NCBI GenBank assembly: GCA_019188255.1
Contig: JAETXT010000004.1
Span: 62,001-126,000 of the forward strand
DNA: 64,000 nt
DNA from: Verticillium longisporum
Taxonomy: Eukaryota > Ascomycota > Sordariomycetes > Glomerellales > Plectosphaerellaceae
Direction of reading: 5' to 3'
Below are positions 10,448 to 22,592 of this stretch, in pieces; the stretch's first letter is position 1, and every line of letters starts with the position of its first letter. A program made the translations under genes and the position numbers. The notes beneath the pieces were generated by a model. That model searched no databases. It saw only the letters and a list, made by a program, of their open reading frames with translations, and was not told the DNA's origin.

Positions 10448-11691
10448 ATGTTCGCCCCCAGGATCCAGCGCCGCATGTTCTCGGCCACCGCCCGTGACGT
10501 ACGTCCTCCTCCCCCTCCCCTTCCCTTGCTCGGAAGCCGAGAGCTGGCCCAGCTGCGAATCAGCAAGCCAGTAAAGCTCCGAGCACTTGTTGCTGCGAAG
10601 CTCGGCATCTAGCTCCCGAGAACATACCTCGGTCTCTGAAGGCAACACATACTGACAAGATCCGTCACAGCTCTCCAAGGTTACCGTTCTCGGCGCCGCC
10701 GGCGGCATCGGCCAGCCTCTCTCTCTGCTCCTGAAGCTCAACCCCCGTGTCACTGAGCTCGCCCTCTATGACATTCGCGGCGGTCCCGGTACGAACTCCT
10801 GTCGTGCCACCATGCCTACATGCACAAATGACTGACGAGCCGAACCAATACAGGTGTCGCTGCCGACATCTCCCATGTCAACACCAAGTCCAAGGTGACC
10901 GGCTACGAGGCCACCCCCGCCGGTCTCGCCGCCGCCCTCAAGGGTGCTGACGTTGTCCTCATCCCCGCCGGTGTCCCCGCAAGCCCGGCATGACCCGTGA
11001 TGACCTCTTCAACACCAACGCCTCCATCGTCCGCGACCTCGCCAAGGCCGCCGCCGACTCGGCTCCCGAGGCCAACCTCCTCATCATCGCCAACCCCGTC
11101 AACTCGACCGTCCCCATCTGCGCCGAGGTCTACAAGAAGGCTGGCGTCTACAACCCCAAGCGCCTCTTCGGTGTCACCACCCTCGACGTTGTCCGTGCCT
11201 CGCGCTTCGTCTCCGAGATCAAGGGCACCGACCCCAAGGACGAGAACATCACCGTCGTTGGCGGCCACTCCGGTGTCACCATTGTCCCCCTCTTCAGCCA
11301 GTCCAACCACCCCGACCTGTCCTCCAACGATGCCCTCATCAACCGCGTCCAGTTCGGCGGTGACGAGGTCGTCAAGGCCAAGGACGGTGCCGGTTCCGCT
11401 ACCCTCTCCATGGCCATGGCCGGTGCCCGCATGGCCGAGTCCCTCCTCCGCGCCTCCCAGGGCGAGAAGGGCATTGTCGAGCCCACCTTTGTCGACTCGC
11501 CCCTCTACAAGGACCAGGGCATCGACTTCTTCTCCTCCAAGGTCGAGCTCGGCCCCAACGGTGTCGAGAAGATCCACCCCGTCGGCTCCGTCGACGCTGT
11601 CGAGGAGCGCCTCCTCGAGGCCTGCTTCGGCGACCTCAAGAAGAACATTGCCAAGGGTGTCGCCTTTGTCGCTTCCAACCCCCCCAAATAA
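10448..11691 (+). CDS. Malate dehydrogenase, mitochondrial
   Basis: NAD-dependent malate dehydrogenase (malate + NAD+ to oxaloacetate + NADH) of the citric acid cycle. Exon 1 (10,448-10,498) encodes [17 protein letters not shown], an arginine-rich mitochondrial presequence. Intron 1 is 10,499-10,670 and intron 2 is 10,789-10,853. The joined product shows the Rossmann motif [12 protein letters not shown], the substrate loop with [27 protein letters not shown] and the catalytic His in [13 protein letters not shown]. The frame breaks at 10,975-10,978: four Cs stand where five are needed, so the substrate-binding arginine before KPGMTRDD lies at the break. With that base the protein is 335 residues, the usual fungal length. 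Everything else is perfectly conserved, so I read the break as a sequence error rather than a dead gene. Confidence 0.92.
10499..10670 (+). other. Intron 1 of malate dehydrogenase
   Basis: 172 bp from GTACGT to CACAG. It separates the presequence exon from the Rossmann-fold start ([12 protein letters not shown]). Confidence 0.8.
10789..10853 (+). other. Intron 2 of malate dehydrogenase
   Basis: 65 bp with donor GTACGA, branch-like TGACTGAC and acceptor ACAG. It splits a glycine codon between YDIRGGP and VAADISHV. Confidence 0.82.
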
Positions 11692-12310
11692 GCGTCTCGC
11701 CCCCTCTTCCCTTGCCCCCTTTCGTCTTCCCTCCTCTTTATTTTCATGAGTGAGGGCAGGCAAAAGGGGGAGGGGCTGCTGTCGGTGCCGAGTGTAAGAT
11801 GGTGATGGTCATAATGATATACGGACGGATCGGGAATGACGAACGGTGCGAAACCTGCTGATTCGAAGCAAATCGATCTTGCTCCCGTCCCCCGGCCGCC
11901 ATTCCAAGAGCTGGATGGTCATGCCGGGGGAGGGAGAAAAGATAGTGGCAAGGGGGCGAAATCGCCTTGAACGGCTCTGCTTCTCCCTTTCTTCTTTTGA
12001 GCTCGACTTCGGGTCTGCTCGCTGTACCATAGTCTAACATGCTTCGTACCCTATCTTCTGACCATATGACTTGCCCCGCTTGTGACATTTAATCATCCTG
12101 ATGAAGACGGCCCTTGACGTTAGAAACGACATGGTCATACATCATTTCGAAACCACCGGATTGAACAAGCGAGATAGATCAATTAGAATGCCATGCATGT
12201 CTACTAACAACATCTACAGAAAAAAGGTCTACACACGGCCAGAGGGACAACATCAGGCAGTGATGCCCTCTCCCATCATCTCCAGGGAGGGGGCGCACAT
12301 GCGCATGCGT
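11692..12310. other. Convergent intergenic region
   Basis: Between malate dehydrogenase (+) and the P5A ATPase (-); presumably the two 3' UTRs. A CT-rich tract directly follows the malate dehydrogenase stop. No gene seen. Confidence 0.5.
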
Positions 12311-15300
12311 CTACTGCGCCGGGCCACCGCGACGCCAGTTGGCCACCTGCTGCCGCCTGTCGGCAATCTGCTTCTCGAGCGCAGCAATCTTCTCCTCCTC
12401 GGCCTTCTCCTGCTCGGCGATGAGCTTCTGGATGGCCTCGGCTTTGCGCACCTTTTCGCGCTCGAGCTGGTCGGGCCGGCGGTCCGCAATGTCGCGGGGG
12501 CGGAAGTCGGAGAAGAGGCGTTTCAGGACGACCTCGATGGTCCAGCAGGCCGCGTAATCAAACACCATGACGGACGTCATGGTCGTCTTGAACTCATCGG
12601 TGAAGGGCACGAGCTTCATCTGCTCGTTAATCTCGGGCGCGAGCTCCATGGCGCAGGAGAAGGCGAGGGCCGAGACGCCGAGGATGCCCCAGAACATACC
12701 GCGGTTCTCGGAGAGGGACTCGCGGAAGGGACGGCCCTGGTAGTTGATGGCAAAGGTGCTGATCTGCTGGATGAGCTGCAGGAGGTAGACGGCACTGTTG
12801 AGCAGGCTGGGCGAGAACTCGGCCTCGAGGTCAACGTTGTCGGAGCGACTGACGATTAGGTTAGCATTGTTCAACTGAGTCTGCCCAAAACGTAGTGAGA
12901 AACTTACGGCTCGAGACGGTCGCACAGACGGGCAACGTAGATGAGAGTCACAATGTGGATGGCGAATTGGCCGAGAATCGAGCCAATAATGTAAAAGTTG
13001 AAGATGTTGGGCTGAGGGCGCTCCTTGGACAGGCCCTCGACAACACGGGCACGGGATAGGGACAAGAAGCAGACGCTCATGAGAACACCGCTGATGGTGT
13101 ACTGCCCGTCGCCGAACTTGATACCCTCGAGGTAGAGGACGCTAAGACTGTAGGCGGTGATCAAACAGTTGAGGGCGAGAATCTTGTACATCTGAATGGT
13201 GGCGACAAGTGTGCAACGGCCCTGGCGAATAATGTTGGGAACGGCAATGACGTTGCGGAGCTTGCTCGTGAAGGGCGCAGCAACGGAAGCGTCACCGAGC
13301 TTGAGAGTCGGGGGCTCGTTGTCGTCGAGCTCATTCTCCATGAGGCTGGTGGTCATCCTGTCGGCGAGGTTGGCGGCCTTCTTCTGGGCTTGGCCATTGC
13401 GGTTCTTAGTGTCAGAGTTGATGAGCTGCTGGGCGGCTTGCGAAGTGATGGTCTCTACGTCGTATCCTTTTGTCTTGACGTACTCTTCGGGCGAAACATT
13501 CTTCTTCTGGGCCTCACGTTCGACAGCCTTGTTGAAGTTAGGGTTGCTAGGGCCCGGAGGGTACATGTGGGCGATCAGGACAGGGACGGGGGAGCAGGCT
13601 GGTTGAAGCGCTTCATCATCTCGACTTGCTTCTGGTAGATGTCCTTCATCCTAGTGTTGCGAGAGTGTTCGGCAATACGAACAAGATCCTCCTGGGTACC
13701 GTTGAGAAGAGCGACACCAATATGGGCCTGCTTGAGAGCACCAACGTCGTTCGTGCCATCGCCAGCCATCAGAGTGTAGTAGCCCATCTCCTTGAGACCG
13801 AGAAGGATGTCCTCTTTCTGCTTGGGCGACACACGAGCGTAGACCCAGGTGTGGCGGAGGATGGAGAACCAGGCCTGCTGGCCCTTGAACTTGGCGAGAG
13901 CGTAACCGGTAACGCAGAGATCCTTGGTCTTGATAATTTCGGGATCAATAGGCTTGGTAGGGTCCACAGGGATGCTGATCTTGTCGTCCACACTTCTCCA
14001 GACGAGCTTGTCGCCGTCGTCGTTGTCTTCGGGGGCGTCGAGAATGAGGACCTCACGGTCTACAATCTCGACATCGCGAGCGACGTAGACGGCGGTTAGA
14101 GGATTATCTCCAGTGATCATGACAACACGGTGGCTGCTCTCGTTGAGCATCTGAACGGCCTCTTTGGCATCTTCCTTGAGAGGGCAGGACAGGACGAGGA
14201 AGCCGGCAAAAGTGAGGCCGCTCTCGACTTGCTCACGCTTGAGGTCGTTGATCTTGCCACTGCTCAGTTCGCCCTCCGTGCTCAGCTGCTTGTAGGCAAG
14301 CGCGAGGACACGGGATCCGCGGCGGGTAAAGTACTTGTATGTTTCCTCGTAATCAGCGGGAACAGTCGTGAGCCTCTTCATGATGGTCTCGGGCGCGCCC
14401 TTGACACCGACAAAAGTGCCGCGGAGCTTGTTTCCAGTGTTGTTGTCAATGCCGCTAATGGTCGCAACGGAACTCTGGCGCTTGAGGGCGGACGAGAACT
14501 GGAAACGACGCTTGACCTGAACGTTGCCGCTGATACCAGTCGTGGCCACAGTGGCGGGTTTAGCCAGAAGCACGTCGTTCTTGCCAATAGTCCAACCAAT
14601 CGAGGTGAGAGTGGCCTTCTCCATGGGGTCACCAACAATCTCGCCCTCATCGAGCTTGACGAGAGCATGGGCAGAAGCCAGAACCAGGGTCGTCTCGAGG
14701 CCGATATCCTTGACAGCGGTCATGTGGGAGTGGGCACCGTCAGACTCCCGAGGGGTATCAGCGCCAGTGTGTCCGACAAGGCCGAGGCCAGCGATACCCT
14801 CGACAACAAGATCCTCACCAGTCAGAGTACCCGTCTTGTCGAAACAAGCGACGTCGATGCGTCCAGCAAAAGGGATGCGGAAGGGCTCGGTGCAGAAGAT
14901 GGCAAGCTTGGCCAGGGCGGCAAGGCTGGTGTTGACGGCAAGACTGAGCTCCATAGGAAGTTCGGGGGGCACGACGCTGGTGACGATCAAGACACAGTCG
15001 AGCAGAAGCTTGGAGCGCTTGCGGTCCTTGCGAACACCCTCGTCCCAGACATACCAGGAAGCGGCAATGGCGAAGATCAGGAGGAAGAGAATGAAGAAGA
15101 GGGCCTCCACGTTGTTGGCGGAGACGCGCTCGGTCGAGTAGATCATGGTGCGGACGAGGCTGCCCTGCGAGGTCTCAAAGCCAGTCTTTTGCACAATGGC
15201 CATAGCCCCGTTATCAGGAGGGGGAGGGACGCCGGAAATCAGCTTGGGCTTGGCCTCGTCGGGGTTACCGTGGGTGATCTGGAGGACCTTGGTGCCGCCC

Positions 15301-16416
15301 CAGAGGAAGGCATTCTTGTCGAGACCTTCGGGCTCGATGGTGGCATCCTGGGGGCGCAGCTGGATCGAGTCCTTGAGAAGCGGGGTGCTCTCGCCAGACA
15401 GCATGGCCTCGTTGACAATGGCAGTGCCCTCGACGAGGAGCATGTCGCAGGCAACGCCGCCGTCCTCCTTGGTACGGCCGGCAGAGGCAAGATCACCGGG
15501 CAGAAGCTGGTCGCTCATAATCTCGGTCCACTTGCCGAGGCGGTAGACGTAGATCTCGTAGGGCTTGATGCTCATGCTACGGAACTCCATGAGAGTGCGC
15601 TGGCGCTGCCAGACGACGGTGCTCTCAAAGGCGACGAGCATGAAGAGGGTGAAAAGCGAGTAGTACCAGTATTCATCGAGCATCCACAGGCCGACGCAGA
15701 AGATCTGGAAAACGAAGAAGGGGGCGACGGCATGCTCCTTGAAGAGCTCGCTGAAGGTGGGAACGGGGATGTCGAACGTGTTGGGTCCATAGTGCTCCTG
15801 AATGCGGGTGAGCTCGGCCTGGGTGGCGATACCCTTCGACTTTTGGAACTGGGCGATGCTGGGCTTTGGCTCAGCGTCGATGGCATATACGAGAGTGCGG
15901 AACGTCTTTTCTTCGGGAACGTAGAGGAATCGGCGCTTCTGGAAGAGAAACGACGTGTTGGTACGGCCGTTGGTCTGGAAGGAGGGGTCAGCACATGATC
16001 GAGGCTCGCGGTGGAGGGCCAGCAAGCAGAGGCTGGGAGAAAGGGGAGGGGGGACCTACAGTATCGCGTACAATGGTGCAAACTTCGGGCGACCCACCGT
16101 TGGCGACGGGCAGGACCTTGATGAGTTCGGCATCCTCAATGGTCTTGGCGCGGGTGGCCGTGAAGAGAGTCTGGAGGTTGACGCTCCAGTGGGTGCAGAG
16201 CCAGACGAGAGACTGGAGAGTGGTGATGGTGGCGATCCAGACAAAAGTCCATTCCTCGGAAGAAATGTACTTGTTGTACAGGTCGGTGGTCAGGTAGTAG
16301 CGCAGGAAAACGGGCCAGATGACGGCGAAGGGCCAGATGTAGGCGTGGAGATACAGAGGCAGCGGCTTCCACAGCTCCGCCGCCTTGATCTGGGAGTTAT
16401 CGACAAGGGGCGCCAT
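12311..16416 (-). CDS. spf1: P5A-type ATPase Spf1 (ER transmembrane helix dislocase)
   Basis: Endoplasmic-reticulum P5A ATPase (yeast Spf1, human ATP13A1), which removes mistargeted tail-anchored and signal-like helices from the ER membrane. Three exons: 16416-16060, 15974-12908 and 12848-12311, giving about 1,320 residues, usual for filamentous fungi. The start MAPLVDNSQIKAAELW is the only ATG near the conserved N-terminus. Motifs in order: the LSGEST actuator loop, the P5A signature PPELPMELSLAVN, the phosphorylation site DKTGTLTGED (D498), GDNPLTAVYVARDV and MAGDGTNDVGALK, then C-terminal membrane helices and a Lys/Glu coiled tail. The G-run 13,588-13,592 is one base short. It splits the ORF between KRFNQPAPP and the continuation beginning MYPPGPSNPNFNK. 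Inserting one base restores a contiguous conserved sequence, so this is probably an assembly error. Confidence 0.93.
12849..12907 (-). other. Intron 2 of spf1
   Basis: 59 bp, GTAAGT, branch GCTAAC, acceptor CAG on the minus strand. It joins RLCDRLEP to RSDNVDLEAEF within the C-terminal membrane region. Confidence 0.82.
15975..16059 (-). other. Intron 1 of spf1
   Basis: 85 bp, GTAGGT to CCAG on the minus strand. It joins CTIVRDT to TNGRTNTSFLF in phase 0. Confidence 0.8.
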
Positions 16417-18496
16417 GCTGGGCAATGATGCCCTGAACGAAAGAAGGCCGGTCGCGCAACGAGGGGCGTCAGGGGAAGTATCGTGACGAAAGCTATGAGG
16501 TGTTTCGTCGAATGCAAGTGATTCGGCTCGTCACTGCATCGGCGTCGTCGGGGCAATACGCGGGTTGCAGTCGCAGAGTGTCGGCTCCTTGATCCGTTGA
16601 GGTTCAGGAGACAAGTCGTATCGTGTCCTGTTGACGGGCGGCACGGAACAGAAGCTCGTCGAAGGCGAGGGTCCAATGTGTGTGGTGGAGCGACCAGGCC
16701 TTGTGTGGAGAGCGGGAGAGGAAGATGTGCACTTTTTTCGCCGTATGGCAAAGGGGGGATCCACCTCGAATTCGAGTGTAGCAGAGAAGCGTCGCATTGG
16801 CTGGCTGCCTTATGGCTGATTAGGTCAGCATCTCTATCGGCTGAATCACGTCAATCAGCGTGAAGCCTGCCTCAAGATCTCCAGATCCCCAGTAGCTGGG
16901 GCTCTGTTCGTGCTTGAGAGGCTCATCTCATCAGCCTTCTGTCTCAACAGAAACCATCATCAACACCAATGAATGGCATCGTGATATCCATCACTACACA
17001 CAAACAACAGACCGCTTCTCAACTCGGCGGTGAATGTAATCAGGAAGCTGTTCAATTCTTTTCTTTCCGGCAGCTGAACGCTGAACCCTTTCCGACGCAT
17101 CTCTGTCTCACCTTCAGCACTGCACCACTATCAATATCAGGCCAATGTGATACCAGACGCCCCATCGGACTCGTTGAAGATACCAAGTTGCTCGTCCATT
17201 GGCCTTCATCCCCGGCACCACGAGTCCAGATGTCGCAAGCTCGCGTCCCTATCATGGAATCAAGATATTGTTTCTCTCTTCGTTGCCGGATCAAGACCCC
17301 TGTCCCCCGGGAAGGAGGCGCCGTCAGTGCGGCTCCGTGCTCAGGAGAGGGGGATGTCCAATCTTTCCGGATCTAGTCATGTCTCATCAGCTGGAATGCT
17401 ACACCAGCACCAGGCCACGGAGCCCGCGAGATTGGGTCCTTGACAGCACATGGTTCGCCGTCAGGGTGCCCTGGCTTGCCTGTGCTTGTGCTTGTACTCG
17501 CTGCCTTGTCTCTCGGTCTGTGCGTCAAAGACCAGCTGGAGTCCTACAACGCAGCACGTTGGACTGAAACCAGAGACCTGTTCTAAGCTACACATCTCAC
17601 CCGCTGTCAATTCTGGCCAAGCGTAAGTACTTGTCTTGCATTTCTCACCTCTGTCACATCTCATCGTCGCAGGCCACACCCTCTCTTTCACTTGGCGTTC
17701 TAAGAAAAGTCGAATGCTGGCGCACCATTATCTCCGTTGTCTCGAGCGTCATCATTCTCAACTCTACAGCAGGCGTCCATCCCAAGGCCCGGATCGCTTG
17801 ATGGCCTCATGCTTGCTTCCTTTCCATGACGCGTTAGGGGGGACCAGAGAATTTCTTGGAAACCCATCAACTGGCCTGAAGTATCGCGCGAAAGCGTTGT
17901 GTTTTCGACTCTGCACCAATCGGGACAAACTACCATGCAGCATGTGCAATGTTGGGCCGTTTTAGTGTTACCCGCCCCATGTCTCGGCGTTGAGGCGAAG
18001 TTCCGCCCAGACGCCCTGATATCATAGCCGATTATCGCCCAGTCGTCCGTGGCGAACCTTCCCGCCCACAACGTAAAGCCACCCTGGTCCAGCACGGCTC
18101 CCGTCCCAGGAACCCAGGGTGCAAAAAGCATGAAAGGGCTGTAGCTGAAATTGGGTGGGAAGAGCCTGTCGACGTCCACATTTCTGGGGTCACGGCCACC
18201 TTGGCATCATTTCACGGGAGCTGCCCGAAGCCAGCCAGGGGACAAGACCATGGGACCGGGACGCCACGCACTGTTTGTTCATAATACAGGCAGTACATGG
18301 CTTTTAGCGGGTTGTCTTATTTAGTTTGCGTGTCCCCTCGACCCAGAACTGATCCTTCGTAGTCTGTGCATACTGAAAGACCAGAAGGATATGCCAAGAA
18401 GAACTTGGACCGAGCCCTACCACTACTTCACGACCTTGCTCCATCGATTGATCAGGCAAACACAGACGAGGCTATTGACGTCACGGCATCTGTGTG
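16417..18496. other. Divergent intergenic region between spf1 and antiporter genes
   Basis: 2.1 kb holding the promoters of both flanking divergent genes. The largest open frame (minus strand, 17,700-18,179) has a TGT-to-GTG start only and no recognisable domain, so it is not called. No repeat or RNA gene recognised. Confidence 0.4.
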
Positions 18497-20533
18497 ATGG
18501 CTGGCGACGCCGACGCTGCTGCGGCTGCGGGCTTCCTCGAATACCATGAGCCTCAGGTTCAACAGATTCTGATCATCATCTCATTCTTCTTTTTCCTCGC
18601 CCTCGCAGAATGGATCTCCGACAAAATCTTCAAGGCCGGCCTCATCGGCCAAATGATCGTCGGTTTGCTATATGGCATGCCCATTGGCAACGTTATGCCC
18701 ATTGAGTGGCAGGAGACTTTCGTGAGCCTGGGATACATCGGGCTCATTCTGATCATCTTTGAAGGTACACTCCCTTATCGCCCTTGACAAAGTTGCCATG
18801 CGGTGACTGATCTGGCTGACATCACAGGCGGCCTGACCGTTCATCTCGGCCTCCTCAAGGCCAACTTCTTCCTCAGCTTTTGCGCAGCCGCCATTGGCAT
18901 CCTCATTCCCATAGGGCTATGCTTTGCTCTTCTTCACACTGGGTTCGGCTATGGTGCTGTCGAGACCTTCATCATCGGCGCCGCCCTCTCTGTGACATCG
19001 CTCGGTACGACTTTTGTGGTGATCGGCAGCGCCGCCAAAGGCATCGATTTTGCTAAGACAAAGGTCGGAACGGTGCTCATCAGCGCAGCTGTCGTCAGCG
19101 ACGTGACAGGCCTCATCATGGCCAGCGTCATCCACAACCTGGGTTCTGTGGCAGACGGAGGCGACGACGTCAACCTCGGATGGCTCATTGGTAGGCCGAT
19201 CCTCGCGAGTGCCCTCCTCGGCATCCTGACCCCGCTCGTCGCCAAGTTTGTCGCCGGACCCATATTCCGCTGGTATATCGAGGACATCTTCGCGCGATAC
19301 AAGCATACCTCCAACATTTTCCTCATGCTCGTCACGCTCTGTGCCTTTGTCAGCATCGCAGGCTTTGCCGGCGCCTCAGCCCTCTACGGATCCTTCCTAG
19401 CTGGCACTTTCCTCAGCGCCCTGCCATGCATCCATCCAGATGGGCCCTTCATGGTCTTTGACCGTGAACATGGCGAGTCGGACCCCGACAAAACGCCGAC
19501 CTTTGTTCACACGTTCGAGAAGTACTTTCTCGGCGCGCAGACGTACATCCTCCAACCCATGTTCTTTGCGAGCATCGGCTTCGCCATCCCTTTCAAGAAG
19601 CTTTGGACGGGCGAGGCTATCTGGCGCGGCGTCGTCTTCACACTTCTCATGCTCGCTGGCAAGCTCGTCGTCGGCGCTATCGTTCCCATCCGCGACTTTG
19701 TGGCCGAGAAGCCCATGCTCCGTCCCCGCGAGCTCGCCTCCTCGACCTGGAAGCCCGCCATGCTCCTCGGTGTCGCCATGGTCGCCCGCGGCGAGATCGG
19801 CCTGCTCATCATCCAGATCGGCCTCAACGAGACACCGTATCTCTCTGAGGACGCCTTCATCGTGGCCACGTGGGCCACCGTCTTGAGTACCATTGTCGGC
19901 CCCGTCGTCGTCGGTCTGCTGCTGAAGCGCCATGGCCAGTCCATAAGCGACGACCAGCGCTGGGGTCTACAGACGTGCGATCTCTTTGAGGGCTGGGATA
20001 GTGACGCCATCACCATGGAAGAGGGCGGGCGCGGAAGCCGCTGGGCGAGCCGACGACACTCGAGGGCCGTGAGCCGCGCGGCCAGTGAGCGGACCAGGAG
20101 CCGGGCTGCATCAAGAGCCCCTTCGAGGGGTCCCGGTGGAAGTGACGAGGAAGGTGAGCGGAGAAAGTCAGAACTGCTCGACGCCGCAACCCTCGCCAAC
20201 GCCATTCGAAAGCGTGCAGCCGCATCTGACGGCACGATCAATGACGAAGGCACGGAGAAGCGGCTGGTGGCGGCAGCCTCGGAGCCCACGATTAAGCTGC
20301 CCGAGCCCGCAGAGGAGGCGGAACAAAAGGCCGACGCGGGGATCCGCTCCTCGGTGCCGGATATTGAGACGCGGCGGGTCACGTACGACACGCCTTTAAG
20401 TCCCACGAGGGGCCGTCACATGGAGAGATCGGGTGACGGTTCGATGAGTCCTGGCCGGGGGGCGAGTAGAGGACGCCGTGTGGAGAGAGCGAGAGAAAAT
20501 GATACCCCAGGAGAGGATGAGAAGAAGGAATAG
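18497..20533 (+). CDS. Na+/H+ antiporter, CPA2-like
   Basis: Predicted cation/proton exchanger of the monovalent cation:proton antiporter superfamily (Na_H_Exchanger domain). The ATG at 18,497 follows a GTG in the same frame. An intron (18,765-18,827) splits the glycine codon of IFEGG. The 657-residue product has about 12 hydrophobic segments between residues 20 and 440, including IILIIFEG, GAALSVTSLGTTFVV, ISAAVVSDVTGLIMASV (a membrane-embedded Asp expected to carry the ion) and GVAMVARGEIGLLIIQIGL (ARGE typical of this family). Residues about 470-657 form a hydrophilic cytoplasmic tail with an RS-like stretch (SRAVSRAASERTRSRAASR) and many Ser/Arg phosphorylation-type motifs. It probably exports Na+ or K+ at the plasma or vacuolar membrane; ion and membrane are inferred. 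No lesion seen. Confidence 0.87.
18765..18827 (+). other. Intron in the antiporter gene
   Basis: 63 bp, GTACAC to ACAG, with a CTGAC branch-like sequence. It joins LIIFEG to GLTVHLGLL in the second conserved helix region. Confidence 0.8.
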
Positions 20534-21185
20534 CGTTGATTGCCGTTACGTGTTGGATATACCCTCGAAGAAAGAGGAGGGAACCCGGGATATCGCCATC
20601 CAAATTGACGTGACGATATTTTCATATCCATTTTATCTGCCAAGTCTGTATTCATATCAGCAGTTGTCGACCGCCAAGTTGAGACTGCTGAAGGTAGATG
20701 ATAACAGTCGCTCAGCTCATCCTTAAACTTTACGATTGCATTGCCCGAAGACACAGTCGGCAAACGTGGCCAAAGCATAATCAGCTCAACTTACATCCGA
20801 ATAAAAGTAACAGGCGTCTCCGATCGGCACCCATCTTCCCGGGTCTAGAAGGCGATATGGCTGGCCCGCTTCGGCCCATTGGGCGGCAGTCATGTAGACC
20901 ACTGCCTTCTTTGTCCAGGGTTCAAATTGATGACCAAACACTCGGACATTATACCTGGGTAGGGGAGATCGTCGCATCACTGGGGGGGATGCTAGCCAGG
21001 TTGAATTAAGCAATGAACGCTTGTTAGAATAAATTAGACTGTATTCTTAATTTGTACAAATGAAAAGTCGTGTGAGCTCTCGCGCTCTAACACGAGGGTC
21101 CTGGTATATACACCTCCAACGCCGGCTTGGGAGAGAAAAAGGAGAGAAAAAAAAGAAGAACATGCCCCCACGCACACGCCATCCG
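20534..21185. other. Convergent intergenic region
   Basis: Two convergent 3' ends. A purine-rich GAGAAAAAGGAGAG stretch lies near 21,130-21,160. No gene recognised. Confidence 0.4.
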
Positions 21186-22592
21186 TCAAACCTCCCTCAC
21201 AATTCCCATTCGGCCCACAGGTCTCTCAACCCTCACCACAGCCTCTTCTCTCGGCGGCCTGATGTACTGGGAAATCCTCTGTGCAACGATGCTGCTCTGC
21301 CGCCTCAAGCCCGGCCCAGCGATCGGGTGTACGATCCCGGGACTCTTGACGACGATGGCATCGTCAATCGAGCTGCTGCCACTTTCCTCGTCGCTCGTGC
21401 GGGGGCTGTCCCTCTTGCCAGAGTAGCAGGCGCTGTCCCGCTTGCTCTCCCGCCGTTTGCGCCGCACGGCGTTGACGCGCATGGCCATCTCCTCAGCGTG
21501 CGCCCTCGCCACAAAGCGGTCGTAGTCGGTGAAAGTGTCTTCCCCCTCCTTGGTTGCATTGAACGGCTGTGAGGCTGCCCCGGCCAGCGCCTTTTCTGAC
21601 GCAACGAGGAACGGATTTTCGTTCTCGCGCTTCTCGAGGGAATGTTGATGTTGGTGATGTTGCTTATCGGGTTGGTTTTGGTGGCTTGTATAAACGAACG
21701 CGTCCGCCGCGACCCTCGCATGGAAACTCGCGCCGCGGTGCGCCATCGCTTCATATTGCGAGCCGTGACTCCGCCTCCGCGCATCAATACACTTCACATC
21801 CTGCTGCTGTCGATTCCTCTCGTCGTCCGTTCTTTCGGTGAGGGCCGGCATCGGCGTATGTTCAATCAGAACGGACATCGACACATTTGCTGTTGAACCC
21901 ACGGCACTGTCGTGCGACACGGCTCGGTGGTGACGACGGTTAGCTGCCGTCGTTTCGGAGAAGTCAGAGGCCGCGTGGCGGGGCACGTAGGCCGTGCGTG
22001 GCGTCGTCGATTTTGCGGCGGCGACGTTTCCCTTGTTGTCAATGTCGTTGCCAAAGTCATTTGATGATGAGGCGGCCCAGAAGCGATTTCGAAAGCTGGG
22101 TTTGGATCGCAACTTCGTCGATTGCATGGTTGAGGGCAGTGCCATGGTGGTGGTGGCAGCAGGAGTAGCAGTCGGTTTTGTCAGCAGCAGGGACTGATGG
22201 CGAAACATAAACTTTTTGCGCAGGGGGAGGCCGTCGTCTACAACGACGGGAGCGGGGAGAGGAGCTTCTTTTGGGGCGGACGAGGGCGACGCAGCCGAGC
22301 CCTCATCGATCTTATGAAGCCTGCTTCTCACTGTGTCAACGGGCCGCCGCAGTGCATAGACATCATCCGCCCGTCTGCTAGGTGCAGTGCCCTGGACCTC
22401 GCTGGCGCCGCCAGGCGACCGACCCGTGTTCGTGGGCGGAGCTCCCCTTCCTGCTGCAGCTGCGGAAGCATCCTCAAAGTTATTAATGGCAGCTATGCTA
22501 CCGTTGCTCCGCCGCATCGAAGCGCGACGAATGAGGCGGCTGAGAAACCCCGGCTCGCCAGCGGGTGATGACGAAGTCGTGGCTGGTCCCAT
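21186..22592 (-). CDS. Conserved-looking fungal protein of unknown function, disordered
   Basis: Single-exon frame of 468 residues beginning MGPATTSSSPAGEPGFLSRL with an ATG at 22,592. I do not recognise a named family. It is rich in Ser, Arg, Thr and Ala, with an early basic stretch (LIRRASMRRSNGS), a His/Gln-rich patch (QHHQHQHS, about residue 312) and a more ordered C-terminal third with NPFLVASEKALAG, EDTFTDYDRFVARAHAEEMAMRV and RRQSSIVAQRISQYIRPPRE. The C-terminal RRKRRESKR may be a nuclear localisation signal. The uninterrupted length in a GC-rich region, with a helical C-terminus unlike a shadow frame, supports a real gene. No membrane segment or signal peptide. Function not assigned. 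Confidence 0.65.
   Translation of the reverse strand: MGPATTSSSPAGEPGFLSRLIRRASMRRSNGSIAAINNFEDASAAAAGRGAPPTNTGRSPGGASEVQGTAPSRRADDVYALRRPVDTVRSRLHKIDEGSAASPSSAPKEAPLPAPVVVDDGLPLRKKFMFRHQSLLLTKPTATPAATTTMALPSTMQSTKLRSKPSFRNRFWAASSSNDFGNDIDNKGNVAAAKSTTPRTAYVPRHAASDFSETTAANRRHHRAVSHDSAVGSTANVSMSVLIEHTPMPALTERTDDERNRQQQDVKCIDARRRSHGSQYEAMAHRGASFHARVAADAFVYTSHQNQPDKQHHQHQHSLEKRENENPFLVASEKALAGAASQPFNATKEGEDTFTDYDRFVARAHAEEMAMRVNAVRRKRRESKRDSACYSGKRDSPRTSDEESGSSSIDDAIVVKSPGIVHPIAGPGLRRQSSIVAQRISQYIRPPREEAVVRVERPVGRMGIVREV

Noticed and set aside
10903..11763. 286-codon open frame on the minus strand
   Set aside because: Antisense shadow of malate dehydrogenase with a Gly/Asp/Val/Leu-rich, domainless product.
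14130..15998. 622-codon open frame on the plus strand
   Set aside because: It is antisense to Spf1, whose motifs are unmistakable; the Glu/Gly/Val/Leu-rich product is the usual shadow of GC-biased third positions.
17700..18179. 159-codon minus-strand open frame between spf1 and the antiporter
   Set aside because: Starts only at a GTG, no recognised motif, and lies in the divergent promoter region.
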